Translations under genes and position numbers: made by a program
The notes under the pieces: model-generated
Databases searched by the model: none
What the model saw: only the letters and a program-made list of their open reading frames with translations
What the model was told of the DNA's origin: nothing
From: an uncultured Oscillospiraceae bacterium
GTDB lineage: Bacteria; Bacillota; Clostridia; Oscillospirales; Ruminococcaceae
Direction of reading: 5' to 3'
DNA: 54,587 bases
NCBI GenBank assembly: GCA_910579125.1
Contig: CAJTTH010000019.1
Span: 1 to 54,587 of the forward strand
Shown here: positions 7,034 to 16,591 of the stretch, one piece after another
How positions within the stretch are numbered: position 1 is the stretch's first letter
How the letters are laid out: every line of letters starts with the position of its first letter

Positions 7034-7801
7034 TCATATCTCAAAGCGGACAGCCATTATAGCCGCCCATTCACGAATCCAATAGTTAAGCAGATTGTGA
7101 AACGGAGTTCTTGTTGAATGGTGTCCGATATCCGATAAGCCGTTTTCGCGAGCGTAGATATCGGCGCGGTACTGGTGGAAATCGTTGGAAACGATAACAA
7201 CACCGTTCGTAATGCCCATTTCCGATAATATTTCCGTGGAAAAGCGTATATTCTCGCGCGTGCTGACCGACTTATCCTCCTTGAGAATGCGTTCTCCCGC
7301 TATCCCGTTATCGATCAGATAACGCCGCATCGCCTCTGCCTCGGAGATATCCTCTCCGTTTCCCTGTCCGCCGCTTACAACGCATACTGCGTCCGGGTGC
7401 TCGTCGAGAACCTCCCGCGCTGCATTCAGCCTGTAAGCCAGCATTGAACTGGGAGTTTCGCCGCGCACCTGACAGCCGAGCACTATAACGGCGCGCGGCT
7501 CGTCAAGCGGCTTTTCTATACACACCGCCATATTCACCGAAAAAACAACGCATAACACCGCACAAAAGGCGATAATTCCTCCAAAGAGAATAAGCAGAAT
7601 TTTTCCGATATGTTTTCTCCATATCCGCTTTAACAGCTTGCAAAAGGGCTTCCACAGCAGCATTATCAGGAAAACCGCGCCGAAAAGCGCCGTACCGATG
7701 AACGTACCCGCAGTTACAAAGTTTAAATTCACCCAGACCAGCATTATAAAGGAAATCGCCGCGATAAGTATTCTTAATGCCGCAGAAATTCTTTTTGTCA
7801 T
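7034..7801 (-). CDS. YdcF/SanA-family (DUF218) membrane protein
   Basis: 255 aa. Three hydrophobic segments fill the first about 90 residues, then the DUF218 domain: AVIVLGCQVRGETPSSML, VVSGGQGNGEDISEAEAM, KSVSTRENIRF, VVIVSNDFHQYRA. DUF218 proteins are implicated in envelope functions (SanA and ElyC in E. coli affect envelope integrity); a precise reaction is unknown. It is separated from the upstream gene by a clear terminator (7813-7842), so it probably has its own weak promoter or depends on read-through. About 70 bases follow to 6961 with no clear terminator hairpin. Confidence 0.85.
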   Translation of the reverse strand: MTKRISAALRILIAAISFIMLVWVNLNFVTAGTFIGTALFGAVFLIMLLWKPFCKLLKRIWRKHIGKILLILFGGIIAFCAVLCVVFSVNMAVCIEKPLDEPRAVIVLGCQVRGETPSSMLAYRLNAAREVLDEHPDAVCVVSGGQGNGEDISEAEAMRRYLIDNGIAGERILKEDKSVSTRENIRFSTEILSEMGITNGVVIVSNDFHQYRADIYARENGLSDIGHHSTRTPFHNLLNYWIREWAAIMAVRFEI

Positions 7802-7812
7802 AATTTACTCCG

Positions 7813-7842
7813 AAAAAGGCTGCCGGAGTTTACCCGACAGCC
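7813..7842 (-). terminator. Intrinsic terminator after the zinc-ribbon gene
   Basis: Minus strand stem GGCTG.CGG/CCG.CAGCC (7842-7818) with a 7-nt loop, followed directly by five U (7817-7813). Confidence 0.75.
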
Positions 7843-7850
7843 GTGTGTTA

Positions 7851-8354
7851 TCAATAGCGATAGTATCCGCTGTTAAATATTTCGTTCCACTCATCCGAGC
7901 CGGCGCAAGACAGTGCGCAAGCGAATATGCCGATATACATCAGTATCACGAGACCCACGGCGATAGCCATCATAATAAGCATAGCGCGCGCGTAGTTCTT
8001 TTTGGGCTGCGGCGTATCGCTGCTGAAACCCCAGACAAACAACAGAATAAGACCGATAATTCCGAGCGATGAAAGGAATATTGTCAGCACCCACTGCCCG
8101 ACGGTCATATTCTCGGTGCGCTCGGGTGTTCCCACATTGTTGTAGCTCTGCGGATAAGAGGGCATCTGCGCCGCGTTCGGGCTTTGGTAAGTATTGCCTG
8201 CGGGGAAAACGGGAGTCGACTGCATAGGCTCAACGGACGGAGTGCCCGCGGGCTTGCTCAGATCAACGGCGCTTTCGAGCAGCGCGCCGCATGACGGACA
8301 GAACTTGCCCTCGCCTTGGACTAACGTACCGCATTTGTCACAAAATCTTTCCAT
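7851..8354 (-). CDS. Zinc-ribbon membrane protein
   Basis: 167 aa from the ATG at 8354, chosen over 8366 because GAGG lies 6 bases before it and the ribbon then starts at residue 2. Residues 4-26 hold two CxxC knuckles (FCDKCG, FCPSCG). A Pro/Ser/Asn/Gln-rich linker follows, then two hydrophobic helices (about 90-110 and 125-155) separated by a basic Lys/Asn loop, and a short acidic/aromatic tail. Such zinc-ribbon plus two-helix proteins are frequent in Clostridia; function unknown. Own promoter at 8406-8434. Confidence 0.8.
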   Translation of the reverse strand: MERFCDKCGTLVQGEGKFCPSCGALLESAVDLSKPAGTPSVEPMQSTPVFPAGNTYQSPNAAQMPSYPQSYNNVGTPERTENMTVGQWVLTIFLSSLGIIGLILLFVWGFSSDTPQPKKNYARAMLIMMAIAVGLVILMYIGIFACALSCAGSDEWNEIFNSGYYRY

Positions 8355-8405
8355 AATTAACCTCACTAAATATTTCTCTTGGGAATGAATTCCCCTTTGA
8401 TTTAT

Positions 8406-8434
8406 ATAATAACATATTATGGACGTTTTGTCAA
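8406..8434 (-). promoter_or_regulatory. Promoter of the zinc-ribbon gene
   Basis: Minus strand TTGACA (8434-8429), 17 bp, TATTAT (8411-8406). Confidence 0.7.
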
Positions 8435-8441
8435 TGCCTTT

Positions 8442-8864
8442 TTATCCGTGGATCCATTGGCTCATTCCCGCGCCGAGAGCCTCGTTGGGGCGCTCTCTGA
8501 AACCAAACTGCTTGTAAAAATTTTCTCTGCCGAGCGCGGACATCAAGTACAGCGCTATCGTATCGCCCGGTTCGAGCGTGCTCTGCATAAACGCCATTGT
8601 GCGGCGCATAAGCTCCTTGCCTATACCGCGGTGCTGATACTCGGGGATCACCATTACATCAGTTATGTAATTCGCGTAGCTGCCGTCGGACAGCACGCGT
8701 ATCATTCCCACAGCCCTGCCGTTGTCGCGCACCGTCGTGATGTGGAACGCGTTGTTGAGCGCGTTGCTTGCTATTCTTTCCGACAGCACCGTGAAATTTA
8801 CGGCGCGGCGCATTTCCATATACTCCTCCAGCGTGGGAGCTTTGTCAATATACTCGATTGCCAT
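8442..8864 (-). CDS. GNAT-family N-acetyltransferase
   Basis: 140 aa, a single GNAT domain. DVMVIPEYQHRGIGKELMRR (about 69-88) is beta-4 plus the acetyl-CoA pyrophosphate-binding loop (Q/RxxGxG/A). The C-terminal FYKQFGFRERP is the usual beta-5/6 ending. It transfers an acetyl group from acetyl-CoA to an amine; the substrate cannot be inferred. It lies 57 bp downstream of ftsH on the same strand, after a terminator, so coupling to ftsH is doubtful. Confidence 0.9.
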   Translation of the reverse strand: MAIEYIDKAPTLEEYMEMRRAVNFTVLSERIASNALNNAFHITTVRDNGRAVGMIRVLSDGSYANYITDVMVIPEYQHRGIGKELMRRTMAFMQSTLEPGDTIALYLMSALGRENFYKQFGFRERPNEALGAGMSQWIHG

Positions 8865-8884
8865 TTTTCACCTTTCCATAAAAT

Positions 8885-8909
8885 TCCGTCCTGTCGGCAA
8901 CAGGACGGA
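8885..8909 (-). terminator. Terminator after ftsH
   Basis: Perfect 10-bp stem TCCGTCCTGT/ACAGGACGGA with a 5-nt loop, followed in minus-strand sense by ATTTTATGG. Confidence 0.6.
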
Positions 8910-8921
8910 TATTTTATTATT

Positions 8922-10919
8922 TCAGTCTTTATTTTCGGGAGCGTCCTCGACTGTATCCGTTTTTTCAGCCTCAGCCTTTTCTTCGGACTGCTCCGTAACG
9001 GGCTTTTCCTCGTTAAATAACACCTTGTTGCCCTCGATATCGATCTCTCCTGCCATCAGCTTGTAGAAATCGGGACCGTCTATCTTTTCGTGACGAAGCA
9101 GATACTGAGCGCAGCGCTCCAGCAGATCGCCGTGTATAGTGAGGATATCCTTCGCCTTTTCGTAGCCTGTTTCAATAAGCTCGCGAATTTCCGCGTCAAT
9201 CTCCGACGCCACGTTTTCGGAATAATTACGGCTGTGACCGTAGTCTCTTCCGAGGAACACCTCATTGTTCTCGCTGCCGTACAAAATCGGACCGAGCTTC
9301 TCCGAAAAACCGTAGCGCGTTACCATATCTCGCGCCACACCCGTAGCGCGCTCGATGTCGTTGGACGCGCCCGTTGAGATGTCGTCGAGAATGAGCTTCT
9401 CGGCAACACGTCCGCCGAGAAGAACCACGATTTCCTCCTCCATATAGGTCTTGGAAACAAACGTCTTATCCTTTTCGGGAACGTGCATCGTAAAGCCGCC
9501 TGCCATTCCGCGCGGAATTATCGACACCTGATGCACCTTATCCTGCGACGGACTGAAGAAAGTCGTAATAGCGTGACCCGCCTCGTGGTACGCAGTGAGC
9601 TTTTTCTCGTCCTCGGAGACCACGCGCGACTTCTTCTCGGGACCCGCGACTACCTTGATAGTCGCCTCCTCGATATCCGCCTTGGTGACCGCCTTGCGGT
9701 TAGCCCTCGCGGCAAGCAGCGCAGCCTCGTTCACAAGATTTTCCAAGTCCGCGCCCGTAAAGCCCGCCGTCGTCGCGGCGATAGTTTTAAGGTTCACATC
9801 GGGACCGATATTCTTGTTGCGCGTGTGAACTTTAAGAATTTCCTCTCTGCCCTTGATATCGGGATAGCTTACGACAACCTGTCTGTCGAAACGACCGGGA
9901 CGCAGCAGAGCGGGGTCTAGGATATCACGGCGGTTGGTCGCCGCCATAACGATGATGTTTTCGTTTTCGGTAAAGCCGTCCATTTCAACGAGGAGTTGGT
10001 TCAAAGTCTGCTCACGCTCATCGTGACCGCCGCCGAGACCCGCGCCGCGCTGTCTGCCGACCGCGTCAATCTCGTCTATGAAGATAATGGACGGAGTGTG
10101 TTTCTTCGCCTGATCGAACAGGTCGCGCACTCTCGAAGCTCCGACGCCGACGTACATCTCGACGAAATCCGAACCCGAGATTGAGAAAAACGGAGCGCCC
10201 GCCTCACCTGCGACAGCTTTCGCGAGGAGCGTCTTACCCGTACCGGGAGGTCCTACGAGCAGCACGCCCTTCGGAACTCTCGCGCCGATCTCGCGGTACT
10301 TGCCGGGATTTTTAAGGTAGTCGACGATCTCAACAAGCTCCTGTTTCTCCTCGTCCGCGCCCGCAACGTCCTCGAACGTGACCTTTTTGCCCGTCTGCTG
10401 GCGAACGTTCGCGCGGGAGAACGTGTTCATTTTGCCGCCGCCCGTAGTCTGGCGCAGCACGATGACCGTGAATATCACCATAACGCCGACAAGCAGCAGA
10501 TACGGCAGAATGCTCGTAAGAAACGTGTTGTCGGAGATCGGTATATAATTCTCGATCAGCGGAGCCTCGGGATTTGCCTCGTTGTAGCGCTGACGGTAAT
10601 TAGCGATCTTGCCTTCCTTTGTATAGCCCGAATTTATATCGTTTATAAAAATATTGACATTCGGCACGGAATACGCCTTAAGGTCCTGCTGATTTTTAGG
10701 GTCGCCGCCCTTGAGAACATATGTCAGTCTGCCGCTCCCGAGATCCAGCTCGAACCACGAAACGTTCAGATTATCGAACTCCGCGATAACGTCGGAATAT
10801 TTTGACGACATAGCGGCACTACGTCCGCCCGCCATATTAAGCACGGATACCAGTCCGAATATCAGCAGAAGCGCTATCAGAAAGTAAATTATCACGCCTT
10901 GGAGCTTATTTTTCTTCAT
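8922..10919 (-). CDS. ftsH: ATP-dependent zinc metalloprotease FtsH
   Basis: 665 aa. Membrane helix 1 (about 8-28), an extracytoplasmic domain, helix 2 (about 135-155), then the AAA module: Walker A GPPGTGKT (223-230), Walker B IIFIDEID (278-285), SRH with PGRFDR. The M41 protease follows with zinc-binding HEAGH (445-449). The C-terminus is acidic and rich in Glu/Lys. FtsH is a membrane hexamer that extracts and degrades damaged membrane proteins and regulators. It sits after tilS and hpt, the order seen across Firmicutes. Confidence 0.98.
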   Translation of the reverse strand: MKKNKLQGVIIYFLIALLLIFGLVSVLNMAGGRSAAMSSKYSDVIAEFDNLNVSWFELDLGSGRLTYVLKGGDPKNQQDLKAYSVPNVNIFINDINSGYTKEGKIANYRQRYNEANPEAPLIENYIPISDNTFLTSILPYLLLVGVMVIFTVIVLRQTTGGGKMNTFSRANVRQQTGKKVTFEDVAGADEEKQELVEIVDYLKNPGKYREIGARVPKGVLLVGPPGTGKTLLAKAVAGEAGAPFFSISGSDFVEMYVGVGASRVRDLFDQAKKHTPSIIFIDEIDAVGRQRGAGLGGGHDEREQTLNQLLVEMDGFTENENIIVMAATNRRDILDPALLRPGRFDRQVVVSYPDIKGREEILKVHTRNKNIGPDVNLKTIAATTAGFTGADLENLVNEAALLAARANRKAVTKADIEEATIKVVAGPEKKSRVVSEDEKKLTAYHEAGHAITTFFSPSQDKVHQVSIIPRGMAGGFTMHVPEKDKTFVSKTYMEEEIVVLLGGRVAEKLILDDISTGASNDIERATGVARDMVTRYGFSEKLGPILYGSENNEVFLGRDYGHSRNYSENVASEIDAEIRELIETGYEKAKDILTIHGDLLERCAQYLLRHEKIDGPDFYKLMAGEIDIEGNKVLFNEEKPVTEQSEEKAEAEKTDTVEDAPENKD

Positions 10920-10982
10920 TTAAACCGCCTTTCCTGTTTCGGGTAAATTTCCGCCCGAAAATATATGTTAAAATTTATCTTT

Positions 10983-11513
10983 TTAAGGTTTATAAACGCC
11001 TATGTACGGCAAATTTCTGAATTGCTGCTCATAATCCAGACCGTAACCAACCACAAACAGATCTTCGATCTCAAAGCATCGATAATCCGCCTTAAATCCG
11101 TTGACCTCGCGCCTCGACGGCTTATCGAGCAGACACGCGATCTTCAGCGACTTCGGCTCGTGCCGCAGAAAGATTTCTTTCAGCGCCGAAAGCGTCCGCG
11201 CCGTGTCGACAATATCCTCGACCAGCACCACGTCGCGCCCTTTGATATCCGGGAGCGTACTCTCATCAACGTCCACTTTTCCGCTCGAATTTGTTCCGAC
11301 ATAGCTTGCCGCCCTGAAAAAGCCGATCTCCAGCGGACATTTCACCTCGCGTATCAGATCCGAAAAGAACACGACAGCGCCTTTCAGAATGCAGATAAAA
11401 AGCGGATTTTTGCCGCTGTATTCTGTTGTAAGGTCATCTCCGAGCAGCGAGACTTTTTCTTTAAGCCGTTCCTCGGTGAACAGAATTTTCTCGATCTTTT
11501 CGGGAACATACAT
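10983..11513 (-). CDS. hpt: Hypoxanthine phosphoribosyltransferase
   Basis: 176 aa from the ATG at 11513, chosen because GGAGG lies 8 bases before it and the length then matches the family; an upstream in-frame ATG lies inside the promoter region. The PRPP-binding motif VVLVEDIVDTARTL spans residues about 95-108. It converts hypoxanthine or guanine plus PRPP to IMP or GMP (purine salvage). tilS-hpt-ftsH is a conserved order. A dedicated promoter at 11539-11567 drives hpt, probably with ftsH. Confidence 0.96.
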   Translation of the reverse strand: MYVPEKIEKILFTEERLKEKVSLLGDDLTTEYSGKNPLFICILKGAVVFFSDLIREVKCPLEIGFFRAASYVGTNSSGKVDVDESTLPDIKGRDVVLVEDIVDTARTLSALKEIFLRHEPKSLKIACLLDKPSRREVNGFKADYRCFEIEDLFVVGYGLDYEQQFRNLPYIGVYKP

Positions 11514-11538
11514 TATGCTTTCCTCCAATACAAATTTC

Positions 11539-11567
11539 ATTATAGCACACAATTCACAAAAATGCAA
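11539..11567 (-). promoter_or_regulatory. Promoter of hpt-ftsH
   Basis: Minus strand TTGCAT (11567-11562), 17 bp, TATAAT (11544-11539), with TGTGC before the -10 (extended TGn form). Confidence 0.75.
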
Positions 11568-11624
11568 TTGATTTTCGTGAATTTTTGCTGAAATTTTTAA
11601 GTTTATTGTTAATTTTTCCCAAGA

Positions 11625-12629
11625 CTACTTCTTCTTTTCGTTTGCTCTTCGATAATGCTGCTCAATATTTTCTACAAAGCACACGCCCTTGCGTATCGTG
11701 AAAAAGCGGTTTTTACAGGGATTATACCTCGCCGAACGATTTTTCAGCAGCTCCGCTGCCGTGTTTATCCGCAGCGCCGACGGCTCTATACCGCCCTCCA
11801 TGAGTATTCTGCGCACCGCTCTCGAACGAATCGGCGCGGGCAGCTTTGAGAGCTCCAAAGCGTTGTAGCCGCGCCCCGTGCGATTTTCGGCGAGCGCCCT
11901 CTCCGCCGTTTCCTCGAGAAACGCGTTGTCCTCGCGGAGTGACCTGCACATTCTCCCGAAAACCTGCAACACCGACGGATTTATCTCCGCGATCTTGGGG
12001 AGCACCCTGCGGCGTATCCTGTTGCGCGTATACTCCTCGGAGAGATTGGTGCTGTCCGTAACATATCCTTGACCGTTTTCCGCGAGAAATCCCTCTACAT
12101 CCGACCTCGTGCAGCCGAGCAGCGGACGTATAACGCGGAACTCTCCGAGACCGCGCACGGGCGGAATACCGCAAAGTCCCGCAAGTCCGGTTCCGCGGAC
12201 GGCGTTTATCAGCACCGTTTCGGCGTTGTCGTTGGCGGTGTGCGCCGTCGCAAGCACAGTGTTCCCGCCCGAACTGCTCAGCGCCTCGCGGAAGAACCCG
12301 TACCGAACCCGCCGAGCCGTTTCCTCAACGCTCTCGTGCTTATCGGAAAGCTCCGCGACATTCACCTTTTTAGTTATAAGCTGAATTTGCAGTCGTGCAC
12401 AGAGTTCCTCGCAGAAACGCTGATCTCCGTCGCTTTCCGCGCCGCGAAGCCCGTGGTTAAGGTGACACGCCGAAATCGCAAGACCGCGCTCCTTTACCAA
12501 AACGTTAAGCGCCAACAGCAGCGAAACGCTGTCGGCGCCGCCCGAAAGCGCCGTACATACCGCCGTGCAGCCGTTAAGCATATCATAGTCCGCAATGGTC
12601 TGCCAAACCTTATCAATAAAACCGCTCAT
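11625..12629 (-). CDS. tilS: tRNA(Ile)-lysidine synthase TilS
   Basis: 334 aa from the ATG at 12629, which overlaps the end of dnaB closely and has GGCGGG upstream. The PP-loop ATPase motif SGGADS is at 29-34; ACHLNHGLRGAESDGDQRF and ATAHTANDNAETVL follow as in the family. TilS ligates lysine to C34 of the CAT-anticodon tRNA-Ile so that it reads AUA. At 334 aa it lacks much of the C-terminal tRNA-binding region seen in about 450-aa homologues, which is common in shorter Clostridia versions. Confidence 0.95.
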   Translation of the reverse strand: MSGFIDKVWQTIADYDMLNGCTAVCTALSGGADSVSLLLALNVLVKERGLAISACHLNHGLRGAESDGDQRFCEELCARLQIQLITKKVNVAELSDKHESVEETARRVRYGFFREALSSSGGNTVLATAHTANDNAETVLINAVRGTGLAGLCGIPPVRGLGEFRVIRPLLGCTRSDVEGFLAENGQGYVTDSTNLSEEYTRNRIRRRVLPKIAEINPSVLQVFGRMCRSLREDNAFLEETAERALAENRTGRGYNALELSKLPAPIRSRAVRRILMEGGIEPSALRINTAAELLKNRSARYNPCKNRFFTIRKGVCFVENIEQHYRRANEKKK

Positions 12630-12630
12630 A

Positions 12631-14004
12631 TTACCCGCCGTTCTGATGGACCAGCTTGACCTCAACGTTGGTAAATTTTGTATATTCGCCTTGCCAGCCC
12701 AGATACACCGTTCCCGTTTCACCGTGACGGTTTTTCGCGACAAGGCACTCGCAAATGTTCTGATTGGGGTCGGTCTTGTCGTAATAGGAGTTGCGGTAAA
12801 GGAACAGCACGATATCCGCGTCTTGCTCGATAGAACCCGAGTCTCTCAGATCCGACAGAAGCGGACGCTTGTCGGGACGCTGTTCAGGTCCGCGCGCGAG
12901 CTGCGACAGCGCGATAACGGGCACGTTCAGTTCTTTCGCCATTATTTTAAGATTTCGCGTTATCTCCGAAATTTCGGCGACGCGGTTTCCGTGGAAGTTG
13001 TTCACGCTCGTCATAAGCTGCAAATAGTCGATGATTACCACGCCGAGGTTTTTCATTCGACGCAGCTTCGACTTGATGTTCGTGACGTTGCAGCCCGGGG
13101 TATCGTCGATGTATACCTCCAGATGCTGAAGCACGTCCGCCGCGATCATTACGTTGTTGAGCTGCTCTGGCGTGGAACGCCCCGTTTTCATAGCGTCCGA
13201 CGGCAGACAAGCCTCGGAGCACATCATTCTCGACACAATCTGCTCCTTGCTCATCTCCAAACTGAACACGCAGACCTGCTTGTCGCGGAAATGCTTTGCG
13301 ACATTCGCCGCGATATTCATGGCGAACGAGGTCTTACCCATACCGGGACGAGCCGCGAGGATTATCAGATCGGACTTGTTCAAGCCGAAAATGCGCTTGT
13401 CAAGCTCGGTATAGCCCGTAGCCAGACCCGTCATAGATGGCTGACCGCCGTTCTCGCGCGAGGATTTCACCAAATCGCTGAACGCGCGCACTCGATCATA
13501 GACGATCCCCGCGATATGCGTAAGACTGTTGTTTTCCGTACCCGCGCGTATATCGAATATCTTCTGTTCAGCGAAATCGACCACAGCCTCCGCCGTATCG
13601 GTGGAATTGTTGGCGGCGTCGATAATATCCTTTGAGGCGAAAATCAGGCTTCTCAGCAGATAATTCTCAACAACGATATTCGCGTATTTGGTTATCGAAG
13701 AGTAGCTTGGCACGCCGTTCATGATTTCCACAAGCCGACGCTTGCTCTCGTCCGCGCGGTCAAAAACTCCCTGGCGCACACAGGCGTTGCCGACTGTCAC
13801 GATATCGATCTTTTCGCTGCTCATATAGAGCTGCATCATCACCGTGTATATCTCGCGGTTCTGGTCGATAAAGAAGTGCTCGGGGTGGAGAACGCTGATA
13901 ACCTCGCCGAGAAGCTCGCCTTTTATGAGCACAGCGCCCAGTACCGATTCCTCCGCCTCGGCGTTAGCCGGGAGGTTTATTCCCGTGAGATCGTAGTCAG
14001 CCAT
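12631..14004 (-). CDS. dnaB: Replicative DNA helicase DnaB
   Basis: 457 aa. N-terminal domain (about 15-115, AEESVLGAVL) for primase interaction, linker, then the RecA-like helicase with Walker A ARPGMGKTS (218-226), Walker B VIIDYLQLM, and the SQLARGPEQRPDKRP loop. It is the hexameric motor that opens the replication fork. It follows rplI by 6 bp; rplI-dnaB adjacency is typical of Firmicutes. Confidence 0.98.
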   Translation of the reverse strand: MADYDLTGINLPANAEAEESVLGAVLIKGELLGEVISVLHPEHFFIDQNREIYTVMMQLYMSSEKIDIVTVGNACVRQGVFDRADESKRRLVEIMNGVPSYSSITKYANIVVENYLLRSLIFASKDIIDAANNSTDTAEAVVDFAEQKIFDIRAGTENNSLTHIAGIVYDRVRAFSDLVKSSRENGGQPSMTGLATGYTELDKRIFGLNKSDLIILAARPGMGKTSFAMNIAANVAKHFRDKQVCVFSLEMSKEQIVSRMMCSEACLPSDAMKTGRSTPEQLNNVMIAADVLQHLEVYIDDTPGCNVTNIKSKLRRMKNLGVVIIDYLQLMTSVNNFHGNRVAEISEITRNLKIMAKELNVPVIALSQLARGPEQRPDKRPLLSDLRDSGSIEQDADIVLFLYRNSYYDKTDPNQNICECLVAKNRHGETGTVYLGWQGEYTKFTNVEVKLVHQNGG

Positions 14005-14010
14005 TTTTAA

Positions 14011-14460
14011 TTAACCCTCGTCCTTAACGCTTACTGTAAATTTCGCTGAAACGCCCGCGTACAGTCTCGCCTCCGCGGAATAATCGCCGAAGCCCTCTAT
14101 CTTCATCGCGATGCTTATCTTCTTCTTGTCGACGTCCAGACCCAACGACTGCTTTATCGCCGCAGAGACTTCCTTTGAGGTCACCGTGCCGAACAATCTG
14201 CCGTTCTGACCCGCCTTCGCCTTTACCTCGACGGTCTTTCCCTCCAGCTTGCCCGCAATATCCTTTGCGTTCGCGATATCCACATCGATCTTATGCTGAG
14301 CGCTGTCCTTCTGACCTTGCAGCAGATTAAGATTTTTGGCGTTCGCCTCCTGTGCCAGACCTTTCTTTATCAGACAGTTGATCGCGTAACCGTCCTTTAC
14401 CTCGTGAACCTCGCCCTTTTTGCCTGTTCCCTTAACGTCCTCTAACAATATAACTTTCAT
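14011..14460 (-). CDS. rplI: 50S ribosomal protein bL9
   Basis: 149 aa from the ATG at 14460 (GGGAGG upstream); standard length is about 148. It starts MKVILLEDVKGTGKKGEVHE, the family signature, then the long connecting helix and the C-terminal domain. It binds 23S rRNA near the L1 stalk and supports reading-frame maintenance. Lies between gdpP and dnaB. Confidence 0.98.
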   Translation of the reverse strand: MKVILLEDVKGTGKKGEVHEVKDGYAINCLIKKGLAQEANAKNLNLLQGQKDSAQHKIDVDIANAKDIAGKLEGKTVEVKAKAGQNGRLFGTVTSKEVSAAIKQSLGLDVDKKKISIAMKIEGFGDYSAEARLYAGVSAKFTVSVKDEG

Positions 14461-14515
14461 TTTATCCTCCCGATCCCGAAACAAACGGCGCACCGTTTCA
14501 TTTCGTCATGTATTG

Positions 14516-16582
14516 CTAATCCTTATCCTTAGGCACGGGCGTAAAGTATTCGTCGATCACCCCGTGCAGCTTGTCTACCGCTTCCTCCGCCGTGATACCG
14601 TACAGCTGCGCGCCCGCCATTGACTGGTGCCCGCCGCCGTCGTCCTTTTTGTTGCCGAGATTTTCCATAAGCACCTGTACGTTTATCTTCCCGAGCGAAC
14701 GCGCGCTTATGCTCCATCCGTTCTCAATGGGGTACACCGTAAACGACGCATCTACGTTGCGTATATACAGCATTTCGTCGGCTGCCTGCGAACACAGTAC
14801 CCGTATCTCGGGGAAGCTCTCCTCGACCACAGCGATAGCGCACCGCGCCCGATATATTTTCGCGGACGAGATTATCTGCGACTTTCGCGTTTTGTTTTCG
14901 ATCGTCGTGTCGAACAGCTTCTTCACGGCGATAGTATCCGCGCCCAGTTTCTTTAAATACGCCGCCGCCTCGAATGTCGAAACGCCCGATCTCATTACAA
15001 AATCCTTGGTATCGAGCGTAATTCCCGCCAACAGAGCCTCCGCCTCCATGGGTTTCAGCAATACCTCGCTGCTGAAATACTGGATTAGCTCCGTCACAAG
15101 CTCCGACGCGGACGACGCGTTACTCTCGTGACAACGCACCGCGAACTCCGTTATCGCGCCCGCGCTCAGTCGGTGATGATCTATTATCACTACGCGCTTT
15201 TTCTGCGCCAGCTCGTACAGTTCCACGTCCTCAAGCTTTTTCGTTATATGCGTATCCACGATGATGAGCACCGATTTCGGCGTTATCCACTGCCTTGCCT
15301 CCTCGGGCTCAATGGCCACGGGAGTATCATAATCCGCGAACTTGTCGAACAGCGTTTTCGCGCTGGTTTTAGTTCCGTCTCTGAACCTCGCCACTGTATA
15401 CGCGGGAATGCCCAATCTGCGTATCGCGCAGGTAAGCCCTATCGCCGAACCCGCGCTGTCAAAATCGCCGAAGCTGTGTCCCATTATGTACACAGTATCC
15501 GCCGTGCTGATAAGGCTCTTGATCTCCTCTGCCGCGAGACGTATCTTGACCTTTCCCGTGCGCTCCTTGCCCGGGGATATCGCCCCGAACGCGTTGAAGC
15601 CGTTCGACGTTTTCACCAGCGCCTGGTCGCCGCCGCGCTCGAGCGCCTTATCCAGCATTTCACTCGCAAAACGTTCTCCCTCGGCGAGCGACGACGCGGT
15701 AGCTCCCACGCCGATAGACAGCGTAACGACCGCCCTGTCGCGCACTATTATCTCGTGTGCCTTATTTATCAGCGCCATTTTGTCCCTTATCATCCCGTCG
15801 AGATACTGCTGTTCGAGAACTATCAGAAACTTGTCGCCCGTGATCTTTTTCAGCACTGCCTTTTTCTCGGCGAAATACTCCTCGATAAGCCTGTCTACCT
15901 GAATGGTAACGTACGCGCGTTCGCTCTCTTTAGCGCCCGAAAGCAGCTCCTCGTAGTTATCTACCATAACGATCATAACTACGGGTCTTGACATCTCGTG
16001 CGTTGACTGAAGCGTTTTGAAGTCCGTGACGTCGCGAAAGATCAGCATGGTGATCCTTTCCTTTACAGCCTCGGCGGGTGTGTCCGAGCCGAATATCGAC
16101 GGTTTTCCCGCAATCCGCCCGTCCACCACGAACTCGTGCGGCACCGAGTACACGCGGAACCATTTGTCGCCATAGCCTATCTCCCGTCCGTCCGAGCCGA
16201 AAAGCTCCAGCGGCACGTCCGTGACCGTATTTATCGAGCTTAAGTCCTCGTTCGGCTCGAAGAACGTATCGTTAAAGCTGTCGTTGCTCCATATTACGCT
16301 GAGTTCCTCGTCCACCACGCATATCGGCAGAGGAAAGCCGATCAGCGACATAGAACCCGTGCTGCGCAGCTCCTCCGAAAGCTGCTCGAAGTACCAGTAC
16401 TCGCTTTGGCGAATTTGCAGCAGCTTACCGAGCGCCAGCCCCGAGACCCCAAGCAATATCGGCAACGACACCCAGAACATCAGCGGCTTGTGACGGAACA
16501 CATAAACGTCGATGACTATCAGCATTATTATCAGCGTACCGATAGCCGCCAACAGGACGTTGCTCTTGTAAAAGTTTTTCAT
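14516..16582 (-). CDS. gdpP: GdpP-type c-di-AMP phosphodiesterase
   Basis: 688 aa. Two N-terminal membrane helices (about 8-50), a PAS-like domain (about 60-150), a degenerate GGDEF domain (about 200-330) and a DHH/DHHA1 phosphodiesterase. In the last, MGHSFGDFDSAGSAIGL and VIIDHHRL carry the metal ligands, and GGGHQSMAG is the DHHA1 glycine motif. GdpP hydrolyses c-di-AMP to pApA and so affects potassium, osmotic and wall stress responses. It lies between rnj and rplI, the usual gdpP-rplI-dnaB order. Slightly longer than the about 655-aa Bacillus protein. Confidence 0.95.
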   Translation of the reverse strand: MKNFYKSNVLLAAIGTLIIMLIVIDVYVFRHKPLMFWVSLPILLGVSGLALGKLLQIRQSEYWYFEQLSEELRSTGSMSLIGFPLPICVVDEELSVIWSNDSFNDTFFEPNEDLSSINTVTDVPLELFGSDGREIGYGDKWFRVYSVPHEFVVDGRIAGKPSIFGSDTPAEAVKERITMLIFRDVTDFKTLQSTHEMSRPVVMIVMVDNYEELLSGAKESERAYVTIQVDRLIEEYFAEKKAVLKKITGDKFLIVLEQQYLDGMIRDKMALINKAHEIIVRDRAVVTLSIGVGATASSLAEGERFASEMLDKALERGGDQALVKTSNGFNAFGAISPGKERTGKVKIRLAAEEIKSLISTADTVYIMGHSFGDFDSAGSAIGLTCAIRRLGIPAYTVARFRDGTKTSAKTLFDKFADYDTPVAIEPEEARQWITPKSVLIIVDTHITKKLEDVELYELAQKKRVVIIDHHRLSAGAITEFAVRCHESNASSASELVTELIQYFSSEVLLKPMEAEALLAGITLDTKDFVMRSGVSTFEAAAYLKKLGADTIAVKKLFDTTIENKTRKSQIISSAKIYRARCAIAVVEESFPEIRVLCSQAADEMLYIRNVDASFTVYPIENGWSISARSLGKINVQVLMENLGNKKDDGGGHQSMAGAQLYGITAEEAVDKLHGVIDEYFTPVPKDKD

Positions 16583-16591
16583 GGCAGTTTA

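Noticed and set aside
12069..12659. 196-codon plus frame opposite tilS
   Set aside because: Arg/His/Ala-rich shadow frame without a start signal.
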